From: Haberlea rhodopensis
Taxonomy: Eukaryota; Streptophyta; Magnoliopsida; Lamiales; Gesneriaceae
Direction of reading: 5' to 3'
Assembly (NCBI GenBank): GCA_907163345.1
Contig: CAJQUN010000004.1
Span: forward strand, 12,925,235-12,989,234
DNA length: 64,000 bases
Shown: positions 35,308 to 48,412 of the stretch, piece after piece
How positions within the stretch are numbered: the first letter of the stretch is position 1
Layout: each line of letters opens with the position of its first letter
Notes under the pieces: model-generated
Seen by the model: only the letters and a program-made list of their open reading frames with translations
Told to the model about the DNA's origin: nothing
The model's database searches: none
Translations under genes and position numbers: made by a program

Positions 35308-36309
35308 GCATTGCCGCATGAAAAATCAGGCTCTTGTTGTCGAGTGTGGCTGTTTCGAGTTTCTTGATTTACAATGAAATATATAACTAGTTAGATTCTT
35401 GCTGACTGAGAGGTGTATGTATGCAAGACGAATGGCAATTCACAGTTTATCATTGCCACTTTTCCCTTCTTTTTTTTTTCCTTTTCTTTCCAATTACAGT
35501 GGTGATATTTGCTTTTATTGGCATCTCCACTGAGGTTTTTGTGTTCATAATTCTGTTGTGAGATTTTTTTTTTTCTTCTTTTCTTTCCCATTTGTAACTG
35601 TTCAACCCACAAGAAATGATTTATACAGAGAGTTCGCCCTCCTATCTGTTGATAACTGAAATTTGGATTTGTCTTCTATTCACGTGGTATTTACACATAC
35701 ATACTGACATATACATACATACATATACATATATACGTGATGTTTGTAAACACGAGGTGCATAGAAGACAAACCCGAAAATTTAAAGTGTAGATTATAGA
35801 TTATTATTAACATTTATATGTTTTTTTAAGTGTAATACTTAAAATAGAAATATAGTTTCTCTCCCTGAAATATATTGTTCTAGTTTTGCTTTCGGTAACA
35901 TTCTGTTATTGAAAAGATCACACTTCATTAACTTAAACAGATAAAAACAGTATTGAATTAGAAAATTTAATAAGTAAAAACAAGTGTAATACGATTAATA
36001 ACATACCAATATTAGTTTTTACTATAATAAAACATATAATAATTATCTATATATATTCATTATTATCAGAAAAAATAACAAAATAAATCTCAAATATAAA
36101 TTTACGTAGGGAAAAAATTACACAAACACAATTATATTTTATATAAACATTTATCTACAAAAAATAACATTTTGTATTAAACATTAATATACATACATGC
36201 CTCACGTGCAAAACAAATCACTAGAGGTATATTATTATGATAGATAAGAGATGTAGAATAAATACTCACATTATCATGAAATGATCATATATCCATAAGT
36301 ACTATAATT
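35308..36309. other. Kinesin 3' flank and AT-rich spacer
   Basis: The first few hundred bases after the stop are probably the 3' UTR, T-rich with no clear AATAAA. The remainder is AT-rich with a short ACATA microsatellite near 35697-35735. No gene seen. Confidence 0.45.
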
Positions 36310-36310
36310 T

Positions 36311-36975
36311 TTTTTTAAAAACCAAAAACAGGAATCATATTAAGATAATAATAGATACAATTGAGAGTCAGTCAAATCACACAGGCCCATACTATGCCCC
36401 TGAACAAACAACAAAGTCATTGGCCAAACCTGGCGAAGGATTAAGACCCATATATTATTAGTCGTACTAGACGGTCTAATGGCAAAGTGATTCACGGCAA
36501 AAACACTAGACTTGACCAGAAGAGTGCAGAGATCACCAAAGTCAAATCAGGTCCCCCTCAAACCATTCAGCCTAGAAGTAGGTCGACCAAGAGAACTGAC
36601 ATCCATTATATCTGGAGTTATGAAGAAGGATACCCGGGAGACATAATCTAATAGAAGAACAACAAACGAGCAAGCTCTCGGATCCAATTCCCTCACGAAA
36701 ATCCATCGACCAAGTATCAACATTGGATGACGCACGAAACCAAAAGGCATACTAGTCATAACCAAGCATTGTCCAGTAGTGAAACAGAACCAATAAACCA
36801 CCACCAGAGAGACAAAATAGTGTCAGCACAAAACCAGCAACCATGTATCCCAGAAGAACAAAACAAGGAGTGACACAAACACGAGAACACGCCCAAAAAA
36901 AGACAGCATGTAGTACTACATCGAAGGGACAAAATTCCAGTAAGAAATGTCCATCCGAAAGCATAACCTAAAAGT
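36311..36975 (-). mobile_element. Probable LINE 3'-end fragment
   Basis: On the minus strand the segment runs from about 36975 to a poly(A) tract at 36311-36320, preceded by 'cttaatatgattcctg', a phrase like those near the 3' ends of plant LINEs. It is GC-richer than its flanks and contains open but unrecognised frames (36992-36756, 36804-36547). I see no RT or RNase H motif. A truncated 3' UTR insertion fits best. Confidence 0.45.
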
Positions 36976-39645
36976 TTTGTACTAAATAGCAAAATTACAG
37001 TAGGATTAACTATAGTAATTAGATAAAGTATTAAATTTCAGCTCCCTTTTTTGTCGTACAAAATCAAATCCCACTTAGCTAAACTAACAGAGGTTAATTA
37101 TATCTTATTACATTCTAATTGATTAAAATTATCTTATAATTTTTTTTTTGAAAAGTTCTTAATTTCAATATGATATCTAATATTTTTTTACACAAATTAC
37201 TTAACTCAGAAAAAATTGATTTATATGCACATCACATAATTACAAGTATAAATAACTTTTTCATGCAAACAAATAAATATTTGTGTAATGAGATTGAATT
37301 TTATAGGTTAGGAATTATTTAAAATTATTTTCAACGACGCATAACAAAATGATTAATCTGAGTGCGCAATGTAAATAAACCCAAAATTAATTTATATAAA
37401 AATAATATAGTTTATAACTCAAAGTCAAATTTGTTGGCTTCCCCTCTTTCTCATCTTTTTGCGTGCAATTGAATATAGTAATATATGAAATATTTCTATA
37501 ATTTTAATATGATATTTTACGAATAATTATATATGTCTTTCTTTATACGCCTTCTTTATAGAATAGTTTTACAAATCTCTCCTCTAGTTTGAACAACTGC
37601 ATCTACTTCTTTTGTAGAATAGATGTATTACAATAACATCACCTCTAATTTATAAATATATAAGAAAACCTACAATTACATCCCATGTAATTTGACATAA
37701 AAATACAGGTAGCTGTTATTATTCAAACTAGAAAGACTAAAATGATAATTATGAAAACTAGAGGGGTGTATATAATGTTCAACCAATGTTTTATGAATTA
37801 GATTAACTTCAGCCATGGCCGATCTAATTCGGGCAAAAAAAGAGGGTTGTATTAGGTAGGTAGACAACCAGAATAATACGTTAACACTTTTTCTTCTATG
37901 AATTGTAAGGATCCATGTAATCGATCTCACTTAATGGAATAAAAGTGTGATTGATGATTTTATGTATTTATAATCACTTAATGAAATATGGACAAGTTGT
38001 CGGGGGATGATTGTATGGATCAGGAGCGGAGTCTAATTATGAATCAATTCAATCTGACCGATATAAAATAGTTGGTATGTTAGTTTATATATTTTTTATT
38101 TAAATTATATTGTGTTTTAATATTAGATTGATGCATAAATTAGGTCCAGCCCGAATACATACAAATATTTTCTAGTTGTTTGGTTTATAAAAAGTGGATG
38201 GGTACCAATCACCTTTTCAGCTTGATTTGGACCCATGACCGATAACCAATAAACCACATCACCTAATCAAACTACCCTTCTTCCAGTCACCAAAAGGAAA
38301 GTTTTAACCCTATATATATTAATAATATAATTTATAATGCATAGAGATTCATCGTAAATTTATATCTGTATTCATATAAATATATAATTTATATTTATGT
38401 ACAATATTTTATTATTGATATAACAAGGACTAACTGCTTGTCCATTAGAAGGGAAATTCTTACATATATTGTGTGTGGACTATAATATATACACATATAT
38501 CAGGTGTGATCCCGATGCATGTAAGAATTTCCCACAATAGACTAGTTGATTGATGTCATTATTACGTCTCATATATATTTAAATCTACTCTCTCAAGACA
38601 CGTATTCTGTGCGAAAAATAATGAATCTTACTATATTATAATGCCTAAACCCCTTATACTAATTACCTTGGTATGTAAAATTTGAATTTACCAAACTATC
38701 CCCTCCAATGGTATGTTGTGGTTCTTTGTTGCATCTTTTGAATTGTAATATTAACCAATGTATATGCCTCATGTATTTCATTACACATATCAATTCGTAT
38801 GCCTTATATATTAAGTTACACACGCAACATGTGTTCGTTGTCTGCTAGTAAAATATAAAGTTTAATAATTTAGAATCAAGATTAATAGGAAGAAAAAGGG
38901 TAACTTTTAAAAAAAATGATAATATGGGTATTTGAAATAATAATCTCAAACTGTTAGTACTAATCAAATATAGTCCCATAAAAAAAATTAAAAAAAAAAT
39001 CTCAAACTTTTATTTCAAACTTTTATTTTTAATCAAAACTGGTATGAAAGACTCATATTCAACTATGTGACCATTTTAGTTAAAAAATAAATTTTGTGAT
39101 AATGTTAAAAATATCTATGTTGGACTATTTTTTATTAAAATATTATGTTGGGTTATATTTGATTAGTTCTAAAATATGATACTAGTATTGAAAAAATTCA
39201 TATTCTATGAGACCATTTTTTAAATTTACCCAGAGAAAAGTATCATAACACATACATTCTAGGAAGAAATCAAAATAAGTTAAAATTAAAATTTAAAAAT
39301 AATGGATTTCATATAAGATCAAAAATCTCTACAATCTTCTCTTTTTTGAAGCATAATATAAAGTTAGAGCTGAATTCTAGTTATTTTAGGAAAAGTAAAA
39401 GCGATTTCATTTTATAAATTTATATAATGACAAGAAGCGATATAAAGATTAGATAATCCCTAAACTTTGTCTTTTGTTTACTAAATTTAATCACAATTCA
39501 AATGTTGGTGACCTACTTTTGGACTAAAACCTTTTTTTCCCTTTTGTTGTGGTAAATGTTTGACTTTTTTATTCGATTTGAGCTAACTTTTTATTTAAAA
39601 ATTATGATAAAACTCAAAGAGAGAGTATAATTTGAAAGATTGGTT

Positions 39646-39650
<5 letters not shown>
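36976..39650. other. AT-rich intergenic DNA with a probable foldback MITE
   Basis: No gene seen. A foldback at about 37560-37795 has facing 'cctctagtttgaa' and 'ttcaaactagaaag' arms and resembles 21961-22170. The stretch at 38015-38180 resembles 10875-11040. Confidence 0.45.

Positions 39651-39708
<58 letters not shown>
39651..39708. repeat. (TA)n microsatellite
   Basis: About 28 consecutive TA dinucleotides. The ORF track of Tyr-Ile repeats across it is not a gene. Confidence 0.97.
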
Positions 39709-39710
<2 letters not shown>

Positions 39711-39989
39711 GTTTATTTAATATCGTCCTTAAAATGATAAAAAAAATATATGTTCTTAGATATCGTTCTTGGAGTATCATCAAATGATATGTGTCCAAAA
39801 AACTAAATATGTGCGGTATTATTCCAATAAAAAAACATTGACAACTAAGCTAGCTAGATTTTTAAATTTTGATGTGTCGTAGTTGGAGTTGGATGATCAT
39901 ATTATCGTTTGAGTGGTATCAATCATTGCCCAAACGGGGAACTTTTTTGGTGCATTCGATTTTGGAAAAATATGTTTAATGTATTGAAA

Positions 39990-42130
39990 TTAAGCAAGAA
40001 AAGTCAAATACTTGATAAATGACAGAACGAGCAAAAACGCAAGAAAAAATATGTACAGGGAAAATCCGAGCAGCCCGGGCGGCACCCAATTTTTTGGGCA
40101 GCAAGCTGGGAACTCGGGCACCGCAACCGGGTGCTCGAACGCTCGAGATCCTGCCAGGAAAAGTTCGTGCAGGTTTTTTCGTGAACGGGTGTGTCCCTTC
40201 GCGTCCGGGTTTTTTTTCATGAATAAACACCTTAAAATGGTGTCCTTTTGTGGTGTCATTTGGCCAAGTATAAATATATCAATCCTAAGTGAATTAAAAA
40301 CACTTTTTTATGCAAGATCAAAGTCAATTTTTTAGAGAAAAATATGCATAAACATATTGTTCTTCCATTGTTCTTGTTGAAGTGTCTTTAAACATTTGTG
40401 GCTTGAAGACTTGTGATTTGGAGTGCTCCTAACACAAGTCATAGTCGTTGTATATTGGGAAATGATTGCACCTAACCGTAAGCATCATATCGGGCCAATA
40501 TCGTTTCAAGGACAGATATTCCAAAATATCGCCTCGACAAACATTCATAAAGTATGTTATTTTGCTTGCTGTTATTCCTAAGATACACATCAAATATAAG
40601 ATTCCTACAATATTAAAACAATATCTGTAACAAATGGCTTCATCGAGTGGAATGATATCATGGAAAGACGAAAGAAATTCAATGGGAATGACTTCAAAAG
40701 ATGGCAACAAAAGATATTTTACTTGACTACTTTGAGTTTGTCATGATTCTTAACCGAGGATGCTCCTACGGTTTAAGAAGGAGAAGACGACTCCCAAAAG
40801 TGTGATGTAGTTGATGCTTGGAACCAAAGCGACTTCCTTTCCAAGAACTACATCTTAAACGGGTTAGATAACAAATTATATAATGTTTATTACATTGTGA
40901 AAACAGCAAAGGAACTATGGGCATCTCTAGAAAAGAAGTACAAATTCGTGGATGCCGATATGAAGAAATTTATCGTTGGACAGTTCTTGGATTTTAAAAT
41001 GGTTGACATCAAGCCGGTGATGGCACAAGTGCAACATTTACAAGTAATCGTGCATCCATGCAGAGGGGATGAATCTAAGTGATTCATTCCATGTGGCCGC
41101 TATGATAGATAAGTTGCCTCCTATGTGGAAGGACTTTAAGAACTATCTCAAACATAAGCGTTAAGAGATGAGCGTTGAAGACCTTGTGGTTCAATTGTGA
41201 ATCGAGAATGACAACAAGGCGTCCGAGAGAAAGGCCGGTAGACACCAAATGGAAGCATGGCGAACTTGGTTGCACAACGTACTGGAACAAAGCGAAAGTT
41301 TGACGGTACGATCTCCAAAAAATGGAAAGGTGGAAAAGTTCAAGGGAAAGTGCTACAAATATGGAAAACTCAATCACATGGCCAATGATTGTCATAACAA
41401 AGACGATCGTGAGAAGGCAAAGGATCAAGTCAACATGACCGAAGATGATCGGATCTCAAACGATTTGAATGATCTTATGCTTACCACTTGATTAATATTT
41501 TGAGATTAACAAGGATTGTATTATACAAACTTGGTGTTTGTGGGAATGTTATATCATCTTTCAAAATAATTGTACTGACAGTTGTTCGTTAATCGTTGAA
41601 GTAATAAAATTTATGTTATTACTCATTTGATTGAGTTTTATGATTTATGGATGATCGTGTGTTCATGTAAATTATAAACGCAAATTGGTAAAGTTAAATT
41701 TATTGCTTTAAGTGAATGTTAACTTAAAACATGAATGTGAGACTTGTGTGTTGATAAGTTAACAAAACCGTCATTCATTCGGATGAAAGAAAAAGACGCC
41801 TCTAGAAACAATTCACATTGATGTTTGTGATTTAAAGTTTGTGCAAACTAGAAGTATGTGAAAAGTATTCGTTACTTTATCGATTATTGCACAAGATATT
41901 GTTATGGCAATTTGCTCCGAGGCAAAGACTGTCATAGAAGTGTTTAAACACTACGTAAAAGATGTTGAAAACAAAACTAAGCAAATGAGTTTTGCAGTGA
42001 AGAATTGTGAATCGATTATATTTGTGTTGTCTAAGCATTTTACACTTAAGACTTGAATTTTCAAGTTTTAAAAACATTTTTCAAGTTTTCTAAGATTTGT
42101 ACGCTTAAAATACAAATGATAAATCGAAGA
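39990..42130 (+). mobile_element. Decayed Copia element, family X copy 3
   Basis: A 5' LTR with a GC-rich U3 patch (40059-40215) carries a TATA box TATAAATA at 40269-40276 and an R/U5 very similar to copies 1 and 2 (GTGATTTGGAGTGCTCCT near 40417). It ends near ATTCCTACA at 40606. Gag follows (40636-41491), then the family's shared post-gag non-coding region (41500-42130), where the element stops. The left LTR edge is uncertain, and its U3 differs from that of copy 2. Pol is absent. Confidence 0.7.
40636..41491 (+). pseudogene. Copia gag remnant (family X copy 3)
   Basis: Starts ATGGCTTCATCG at 40636. Conserved blocks appear in different frames: KTAKELWASLEKKYKFVD then MKKFIVGQFLDFKMVD (40897-41082), a basic segment, and a zinc-knuckle-like CYKYGKLNHMANDC (41351-41392) in which the second Cys is replaced by Tyr. 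An in-frame stop follows the first 35 or so codons and several frame breaks occur. It ends LNDLMLTT with a stop at 41489-41491. Confidence 0.8.
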
Positions 42131-42137
42131 ACAGACT

Positions 42138-42405
42138 GAAGTGATTGGCCTTTCTGTATTCGACCCATTCATCGAATATGAAGGTCAGTTCATGTACTTT
42201 GTCTTCTACATCTTCCATGGCAATATCAATGGCTGTTTGAGCAGCTGATTTTGGTTTGGAAGGTGCAGACTCTGTCACAATGGCTTTGCCATTCCCAGCA
42301 GTTGACGAGGGCTAAATCCCGGATTGGGTGTAGTCACCCAGTTCTTTAATGACAATTCCCTTGACAGTAGGGATCACAATTGGTTTTCTGGGCGTTGTCA
42401 CAATT
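42138..42405 (-). pseudogene. Coding-like fragment of unknown origin
   Basis: The minus strand carries a frame of about 89 codons with one internal TAG: PRKPIVIPTVKGIVIKELGD, the stop, then KPKSAAQTAIDIAMEDVEDK and LTFIFDEWVEYRKANHF. The composition is protein-like and unlike the shadow ORFs nearby. It abuts the end of Copia copy 3, so it could be another retroelement's gag or a gene piece. I do not recognise it. Confidence 0.4.
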
Positions 42406-43000
42406 TTGAAAAAAATCGATGAAGATTAGCGCACAACAGAGATTCATGGGCTGAACAAGCAATTAGAAAAACAATTTTCGATGAAGATCAGCATAGAGGT
42501 TGAGCAATCAATGACGGAAGCAAGTCCGATGAAGGTCGGTGAGCAAAAACAAAATTAGTTTTTCCTAATGTACGACCCTATCATATATACAATTATATCA
42601 GCCTAATATATCATATCTAAGTATGGAATGATCGAAAATGATATGGGTGTTGACTGCCTGCATGACTGGTGCAACCGTGTGCTGCCCACATGTAAATGAT
42701 GCGGAGTCCTTCGGTGATTAGGCTGACATTGCCAAACTCAGGAGTCGTCCCACCATATTTTTAGACTCTATCAAACGGGTCCAAATCTACCCCAAACAGG
42801 ATGGACTTATTATGGGTCTGGGTCTAATCTGGACCTACTATCATCTCTATTATTTCTATTATTATTAGTATTGAAAATATTCATATTTTAGGAGAACAAT
42901 TTTAAAATTTAAATTTGTATTCTAGGGACCAATTCGAAATTTAAATAATGGTGGTGGTGCGAGTGTGTGACAGCTGGAAATGGATTCCAACAGAATTAAA
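42406..43000. other. Intergenic, upstream of the phosphatase
   Basis: No gene seen. Any promoter of the PP2C gene is likely in 42800-43050, but I could not identify a convincing TATA box. Confidence 0.4.
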
Positions 43001-43378
43001 TATTGGGGGCCTTTTACGGGACAACCCGCTTTTTGTCCGCCATTTCTCCATCTGTAGCTTCCTTCTTCTTCCAATCAAGCAACAACATTCTGTGCTACGC
43101 TGCCCTTGGTTCTAGGGTTCCAAGTCAATTTTGACTCCTTGCAATGGCATTCGTTTTCCTTCTCTAATCAATTTGAACTTTGTTGTTTTGTTTACCTTTA
43201 CGAGCTGAGGTGTTTCAGGTCTTCAACTTCATTATTTTTTTGGGTGGATTTATGTGCAATTTTTGTTTTGTTTTGTTTGTACGTGAGTTTCCAAAATCTA
43301 TGTGCTAAAATAGTGAATTTTTGGGTGGTTCGGGGATTGGAAGTAGGCATCAGTAATGCTGGAACAAAGAGTACTCAA
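43001..43378 (+). promoter_or_regulatory. Probable 5' leader of the phosphatase gene
   Basis: From about 43015 the sequence changes to a C/T-rich leader-like stretch (TTCTTCTTCCAATCAAGC near 43060), then a T-rich stretch like an intron (43140-43350) ending in GAAGTAG at about 43347. A leader intron that ends here and joins an upstream exon is plausible; it would add the codons GISNAGTKSTQ ahead of the chosen start. Confidence 0.35.
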
Positions 43379-46296
43379 ATGATCCAGACGGAGGTATCAA
43401 ATATGAAGCAAAAACAACAGCCCCTTCCGCTTGGAACTCTGATTGGTCGTGAGTTGAGAAATGAGAAGGTGGAGAAACCCAAAGTGAGGTATGGACAGGC
43501 TGCTTTAGCCAGAAAAGGTGAAGATTATTTTTTGATCAAGCTCGATTGCGAAAGGGTACCGGGGAATCCATCGACATCTTTTTCATTATTTGCGGTATAT
43601 TAACCTCTCATTATCAATTATTTGAAGTTGATATTGTACTTTTTTTATTGTCTCCGCTTGACATGTTTGCTGAATTTGCGTGTTTTAATGGAAGATATTT
43701 GATGGGCATAATGGCAAATCCGCTGCAATATTTACCAAGGAGAACTTACTAAACAACGTCTTGTGTGCTATTCCTCGAGAACTTGGTAGGGAAGAGTGGC
43801 TTCAAGCACTTCCTAGGGCATTAGTAGCGGGGTTTGTGAAAACTGACTTAGAGTTTCAGCAGCAAGGCACGTATAATATTGTTCGTTTTCCCCCCCTTTT
43901 ATGGCGTATGTTATTTTGAATGCTTGCTGCGGATAACAGGTAAGACATCTGGGACAACAGTTACGTTTGTTGTTATTGATGGTTGGACTGTGACTGTTGC
44001 ATCTGTTGGAGATTCTCGGTGCATATTGGACACACTAGGTGGGGTTGTATCGCTCTTGACAGTCGACCATAGGCTGGAAGAGAATGTCGAAGAACGGGAG
44101 CGAGTAACTGCTAGCGGTGGTGAAGTAGGGAGGCTTTATGCTTTTGGAGGCAGTGGGGTAATTATGATCAATGTCCATTTATCCTGTTCTCCACCCGAAC
44201 ACTATTTGTTTATAATTGAGGGATTTATTCACCTATTCTGTGAGTACTGCTGTTGGGACTTGCAGGTTGGTCCATTACGTTGCTGGCCTGGCGGATTGTG
44301 TCTTTCAAGGTCTATAGGTGATACAGATGTTGGGGAGTTTATTGTCCCAATTCCTCATGTCAAGCAAGTCAAGGTTTTAACCCGCAGTCCTAAAGGATTA
44401 AATATCTCAAACAATTATGTTATAAATATAATTCTCAAACTTATTTTTGGGTGTTAGCTTTCAAATACTGGTGGAAGACTAATAATCGCCTCTGATGGTA
44501 TATGGGATGCATTATCATCTGATATCGCTGCTCAAACATGTCGTGGTTTGCCTGCAGAACTTGCTGCTAAGTTGGTGGTTAAGGTATTTATCACACTTGT
44601 GCTCGATTCTGCAAATTCGCTATCTCAAATGTTCTGATCTTGAAAGGTCCGTTATTGTTGCTCACAGGAGGCTCTGAGGTCACGAGGTTTGAAGGATGAT
44701 ACAACCTGCTTGGTTGTTGACATTTTTCCTAATGTTCATCCTGTATTGCCCCCAACTCCTAAAAAGAAGCAGAATTTGCTTAGTTCACTTATCTTTAGGA
44801 AACGATCCCAAAATTCTGCCAAAGGAAGTAACAAGCTATCTGCTGTTGGAGCTGTGGAGGAATTGTTTGAGGAGGGTTCCGCTATACTTGCTGAGAGGTA
44901 CCCATGGATTCATGTTCATTGTGGAGATCTCTCTCTTCATACGTCAACACAAAACATCCAGAAATTGGACTAACTTGGATTTTGAGCTGTGACCTAAATA
45001 TAGCATTAGTCTTTTATCATGTTGCCACCATTAGCAAAATGTATGCTTTTAACCTTGCGTATGAAGGAAAGAAAGCAGATGATAGGACGGTACAAGTAAA
45101 AAAGAATGATTATCGTGCAACAATTTATCTAGGATTATTCTCTTTCTATGCATTTAATGCACACTTTGCTTCAACCTTAAAGGTAAGGTGCATGCTTTAA
45201 AGTGTTCGCTACCTTGAGGCTAGTAGCTTGATTTGTTTGCTTCAAGCTTTAAAGTTCCCTAAGGTGCATGCTTTAAAGTGTGTGCTACCTTCAGGCTAGT
45301 AGCTTGTCTTGTAGGCTTTAGTAACTCTGATAAAATTAGCCTAGATTCCTTTCTCTCGACTTTTATGTAGAGATCTTCTGAGTGAGTGGCTGAGTTAAAC
45401 TGTCTAGCTTATCAGAATGACGAGGATGCAACATTTCCTATGTCTAGTTAGAAGAGTCATCATTCATTACATCATAATTGTATGCTAAGCATAGTTCCGG
45501 ACATCGGGTTATTCCGGTCAAGTGTTCCCAACTCAACTAAGAACTGAACCTGACAGACTTTTTTCAGTATCCCAACCAAATAACTGTTTATCGAGTGACA
45601 TCATGATGTTGATGGGTAGTGTTAGTTTGGAAAAATGACTGCATAATGGTCTGTAGGGCTTCCAGTTATAGGAGACCAACTAGCTGAAATCTATCTAGGC
45701 TTGCCAGTTTGGGTTGTTCTGTTTATTAATGTTCAAATTTTCACGTCTCTGCTATATATATTGTTATTTCTGCTGTTTTTGAAATGTGAACTGAATGTAG
45801 TTACTAAATGTAGTTACTAAGAAGACAAAAAATAAAGGTTAATTTTGTCTACCTCCTCCAAGGAAAGCTGATAAAACACAAACATCCCCCCAAGGGAAAT
45901 TGTAATTATATTGGTATTTTACTCGTCAGTTTAACCACCAATTCAAAAATTAATATGAATTTCCTTTGAGAGATTTGTATAACATAGACCTGCTTCAAGG
46001 TAGGTTGATGCTTTTATCCTTTTAAGGAAATCTTAAGTGGTACGTTTACATACTTAAACCTGCATTGAGTTATATACAGGCTGGGCACGGACTTCCCTCT
46101 CGACTCCAACTCCGGTCTTTTTAGATGTGCTATCTGCCAAGTGGATGAGCCACCTAGTGAAGACTTGTCCATCACAGGCCCATTTTTCTCGCCTGCCTCA
46201 AAACCATCGGAAGGTCCTTTCCTCTGTGCAAGCTGTCTGAGAAAAAAAGATGCCATGGAAGGGAAAAAACCAAGTAAACCTGCAGTGATTGCATAA
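43379..46296 (+). CDS. PP2C-family protein phosphatase with C-terminal zinc ribbon, 428 aa
   Basis: Mg/Mn-dependent Ser/Thr phosphatase resembling Arabidopsis 'probable protein phosphatase 2C 12' (At1g47380), also about 428 aa. Exons: 43379-43594, 43695-43866, 43940-44157, 44266-44373, 44458-44583, 44668-44897, 46080-46296; they join in frame. PP2C motifs are GEDYFLIK, DGHNG (75-79), SGTTVTFVVIDG, VGDSRC (152-157), SRSIGD (216-221), ASDGIWD (249-255) and DDTTCLVVD (290-298). The metal-binding Asp residues are present. The C-terminal exon encodes two CxxC pairs (C373/C376 and C406/C409), a zinc-ribbon-like tail, after a 1.18-kb last intron. Intron 2 uses a GC donor. The start at 43379 is the minimal one; in-frame upstream codons suggest a longer N-terminus through a leader exon. 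Confidence 0.93.
43867..43939 (+). other. GC-AG intron in the phosphatase gene
   Basis: The exon ends CAAG, followed by GCACGT as donor, and the intron ends ATAACAG. Joining gives Q-G-K-T-S-G-T-T, matching the family sequence. The nearest GT donor (GTATAA, five bases on) would give ACG TAA, a stop, with the same acceptor. GC-AG introns are a known minority class. Confidence 0.85.
44898..46079 (+). other. Long last intron of the phosphatase gene
   Basis: GTACCC...TATACAG, 1,182 nt, much longer than the gene's other introns. It contains a direct repeat of about 47 bp with GGTGCATGCTTTAAAGTG (45190-45236 and 45263-45309). Without splicing the frame runs to a stop at 44971-44973, giving a truncated protein. 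Confidence 0.85.
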
Positions 46297-47118
46297 TCCA
46301 ATTACCAAGCAGACAATCACATAATTTTTTATATGTGGTCTAGTTAGCATTCTTGGATCTCCAGCTTTTAGCTATCATTTAGATGTGTGCATGAACTGAT
46401 TTAGTGATTCGGTAAATTTTTTTGGAAGCATTTTGTCGTGACATCTGTTTTTGGTCGATGTTCGACTCACAGTAGACATACTAATGCATTTGAGAATGTG
46501 ATCACCGGATTGATCTGATCGTTGGAAATTATGCGTAAATTGTAATATAGTTTCCCTATTCATAACTTTGATTATTGTTACTTGAAGTTCAGTTGTATTT
46601 GTTGCTGTCAAGTGTCATCCCATGTGCCTCTGTTGTGAGGGAATCCTATGGTTATTGGCATGTATTAATCACTGTTGGTAACATTACATGACAAATGCTT
46701 CTTCTCAAATGATTGTTGAGGGATTAATTTGATAGTCACGAAAAGAGGGACTGAATCGAGAAACACCCTAACTTAAAGGGTTGAATCGAGAATTATTCTT
46801 TTAGGCTTCTACCTGGCAGAAGGGCACATGAGAATTTTCGTCCATTTTAATGATTAACCCAAGGCATGACTAAACTTGGACAAAAAAAAAGTAACATGAG
46901 AGAGTAATGTGGTACTTTAAAGTAATATTTCGGTCAATGTTTTGTTCAAAGCTTTAATTAAACTATTGTTGAATACTTTAAAGTAATCTTTCAGTCAAAT
47001 TATCTTATTTTAATATTAAAAGTTAATCACGATTGGAGAGGGGTGAATATAAACTACATTTGGTTTCTCATGCTTCACCAATATTATTATTTTTCCCCAA
47101 AAATGCCTTCTTCCAAAA
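46297..47118. other. Phosphatase 3' flank, no further gene
   Basis: The first part is presumably 3' UTR. The remainder is AT-rich with no supported feature. The ORF at 46375-46611 (minus) has no signature. Confidence 0.4.
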
Positions 47119-48412
47119 TAGAGATGTCAACCGAGCCGGACGGCACAAGGTCCAGCCTGGGCCCGGGCCTGGAACACCATGGCCCGTGCCATCACGACAC
47201 GGCCGTTAGCATGGAATTTTTTTTAAAAAAAAATTCTGGCAATTACTCGGCAAATGGTGGCCGATCGATCTCCAAATGTCGTAGCTTTCCAATAAAAATG
47301 TACGATTTACCGATCGATTGGTAAAGTGTAATGGTCATATATTTGACCGTTACATGCTTACCGTTTCATTTTTTAATTAAAAAAAATTGTTTTTGATGGT
47401 TATAAATAGAGTATGAAAATGGATTTATCCTCACAATTTGTTATCCTTTTTTTCTATTATCTAAGTCTAATGTCTCAATTTTCAATTTGTAAGCAAGAAG
47501 AAAGAAATTCAATTGTTAATATTTAGGCACAAGGCAAAATATTGGGTAACATTTGTTTTTGTTGTTTTATTAGATAATAGCAATAATGGTTTTTTCATCT
47601 TATATTAATTTGGGTTATGATGATGAAATTGATCATTATCAAAATGAAGAAGAAAACACACAAAAATTCGAATCATCTACTAGAAAAACTTCTAGAAAAA
47701 GAACTAGTAATGTTTGACAGTTATTTGATGTAGAAAATGTCGAGGGAAAAGGGGCAAGAGCAGTTTGTAAAAAATGTAAAAAAAGATTATGCATATGCTT
47801 CTTTGGGTGGGACAGGTCATTTACTTAGGTACATGGCTAAACATGATAGAGAACCTAATGATGTAGCCAAACTACTATTTCCCAATTTCATAGTGATGGT
47901 AGTAGTAGTAGTCCGAATTTAGGATTTTTCATTTATTCGATTGAAAGAGATATTAGAGAATTAGCTAAATACATAGTATGGACGGAAACACCTTTTTCAA
48001 TGGGGGCGAATACGAATTTTACTGATTATATTAACTTAGGTCTGCAACCTCAACATTCAAGATTTCAAGAAATACTATTAAATCAGATGCATTCACAAGT
48101 TTTAATGAATATAAAGAAAATTTAATTTCCTATTTAGGAAATCTTTCTTCAAAAGTAGCACTAACCGGTGATATTTGGACAACTTATATTAGCAATACAC
48201 CATATATATGTATTACAGGACATTTGATTGATGATAACTGGATGTTAAAGAATATAGGTTTTGCAAAAATTGATTGGCCTCATACAGGTGGAGTTGTTTC
48301 TAATGCCATTATGCAAGTAATTAATGAATATAATATTAGTAATAAAATATTATATATTTTTTTTATAATGCATCTAATAATACCTTCGCAATTGCTCATT
48401 TAAAAGCTTAAT

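Noticed and set aside
36547..36992. Hydrophobic minus-strand ORFs suggesting a membrane protein
   Set aside because: Overlapping open frames, no start context or exon signals, and a poly(A) end typical of a LINE tail.
39595..39798. ORF rich in alternating Tyr-Ile
   Set aside because: Translation of the (TA)n microsatellite.
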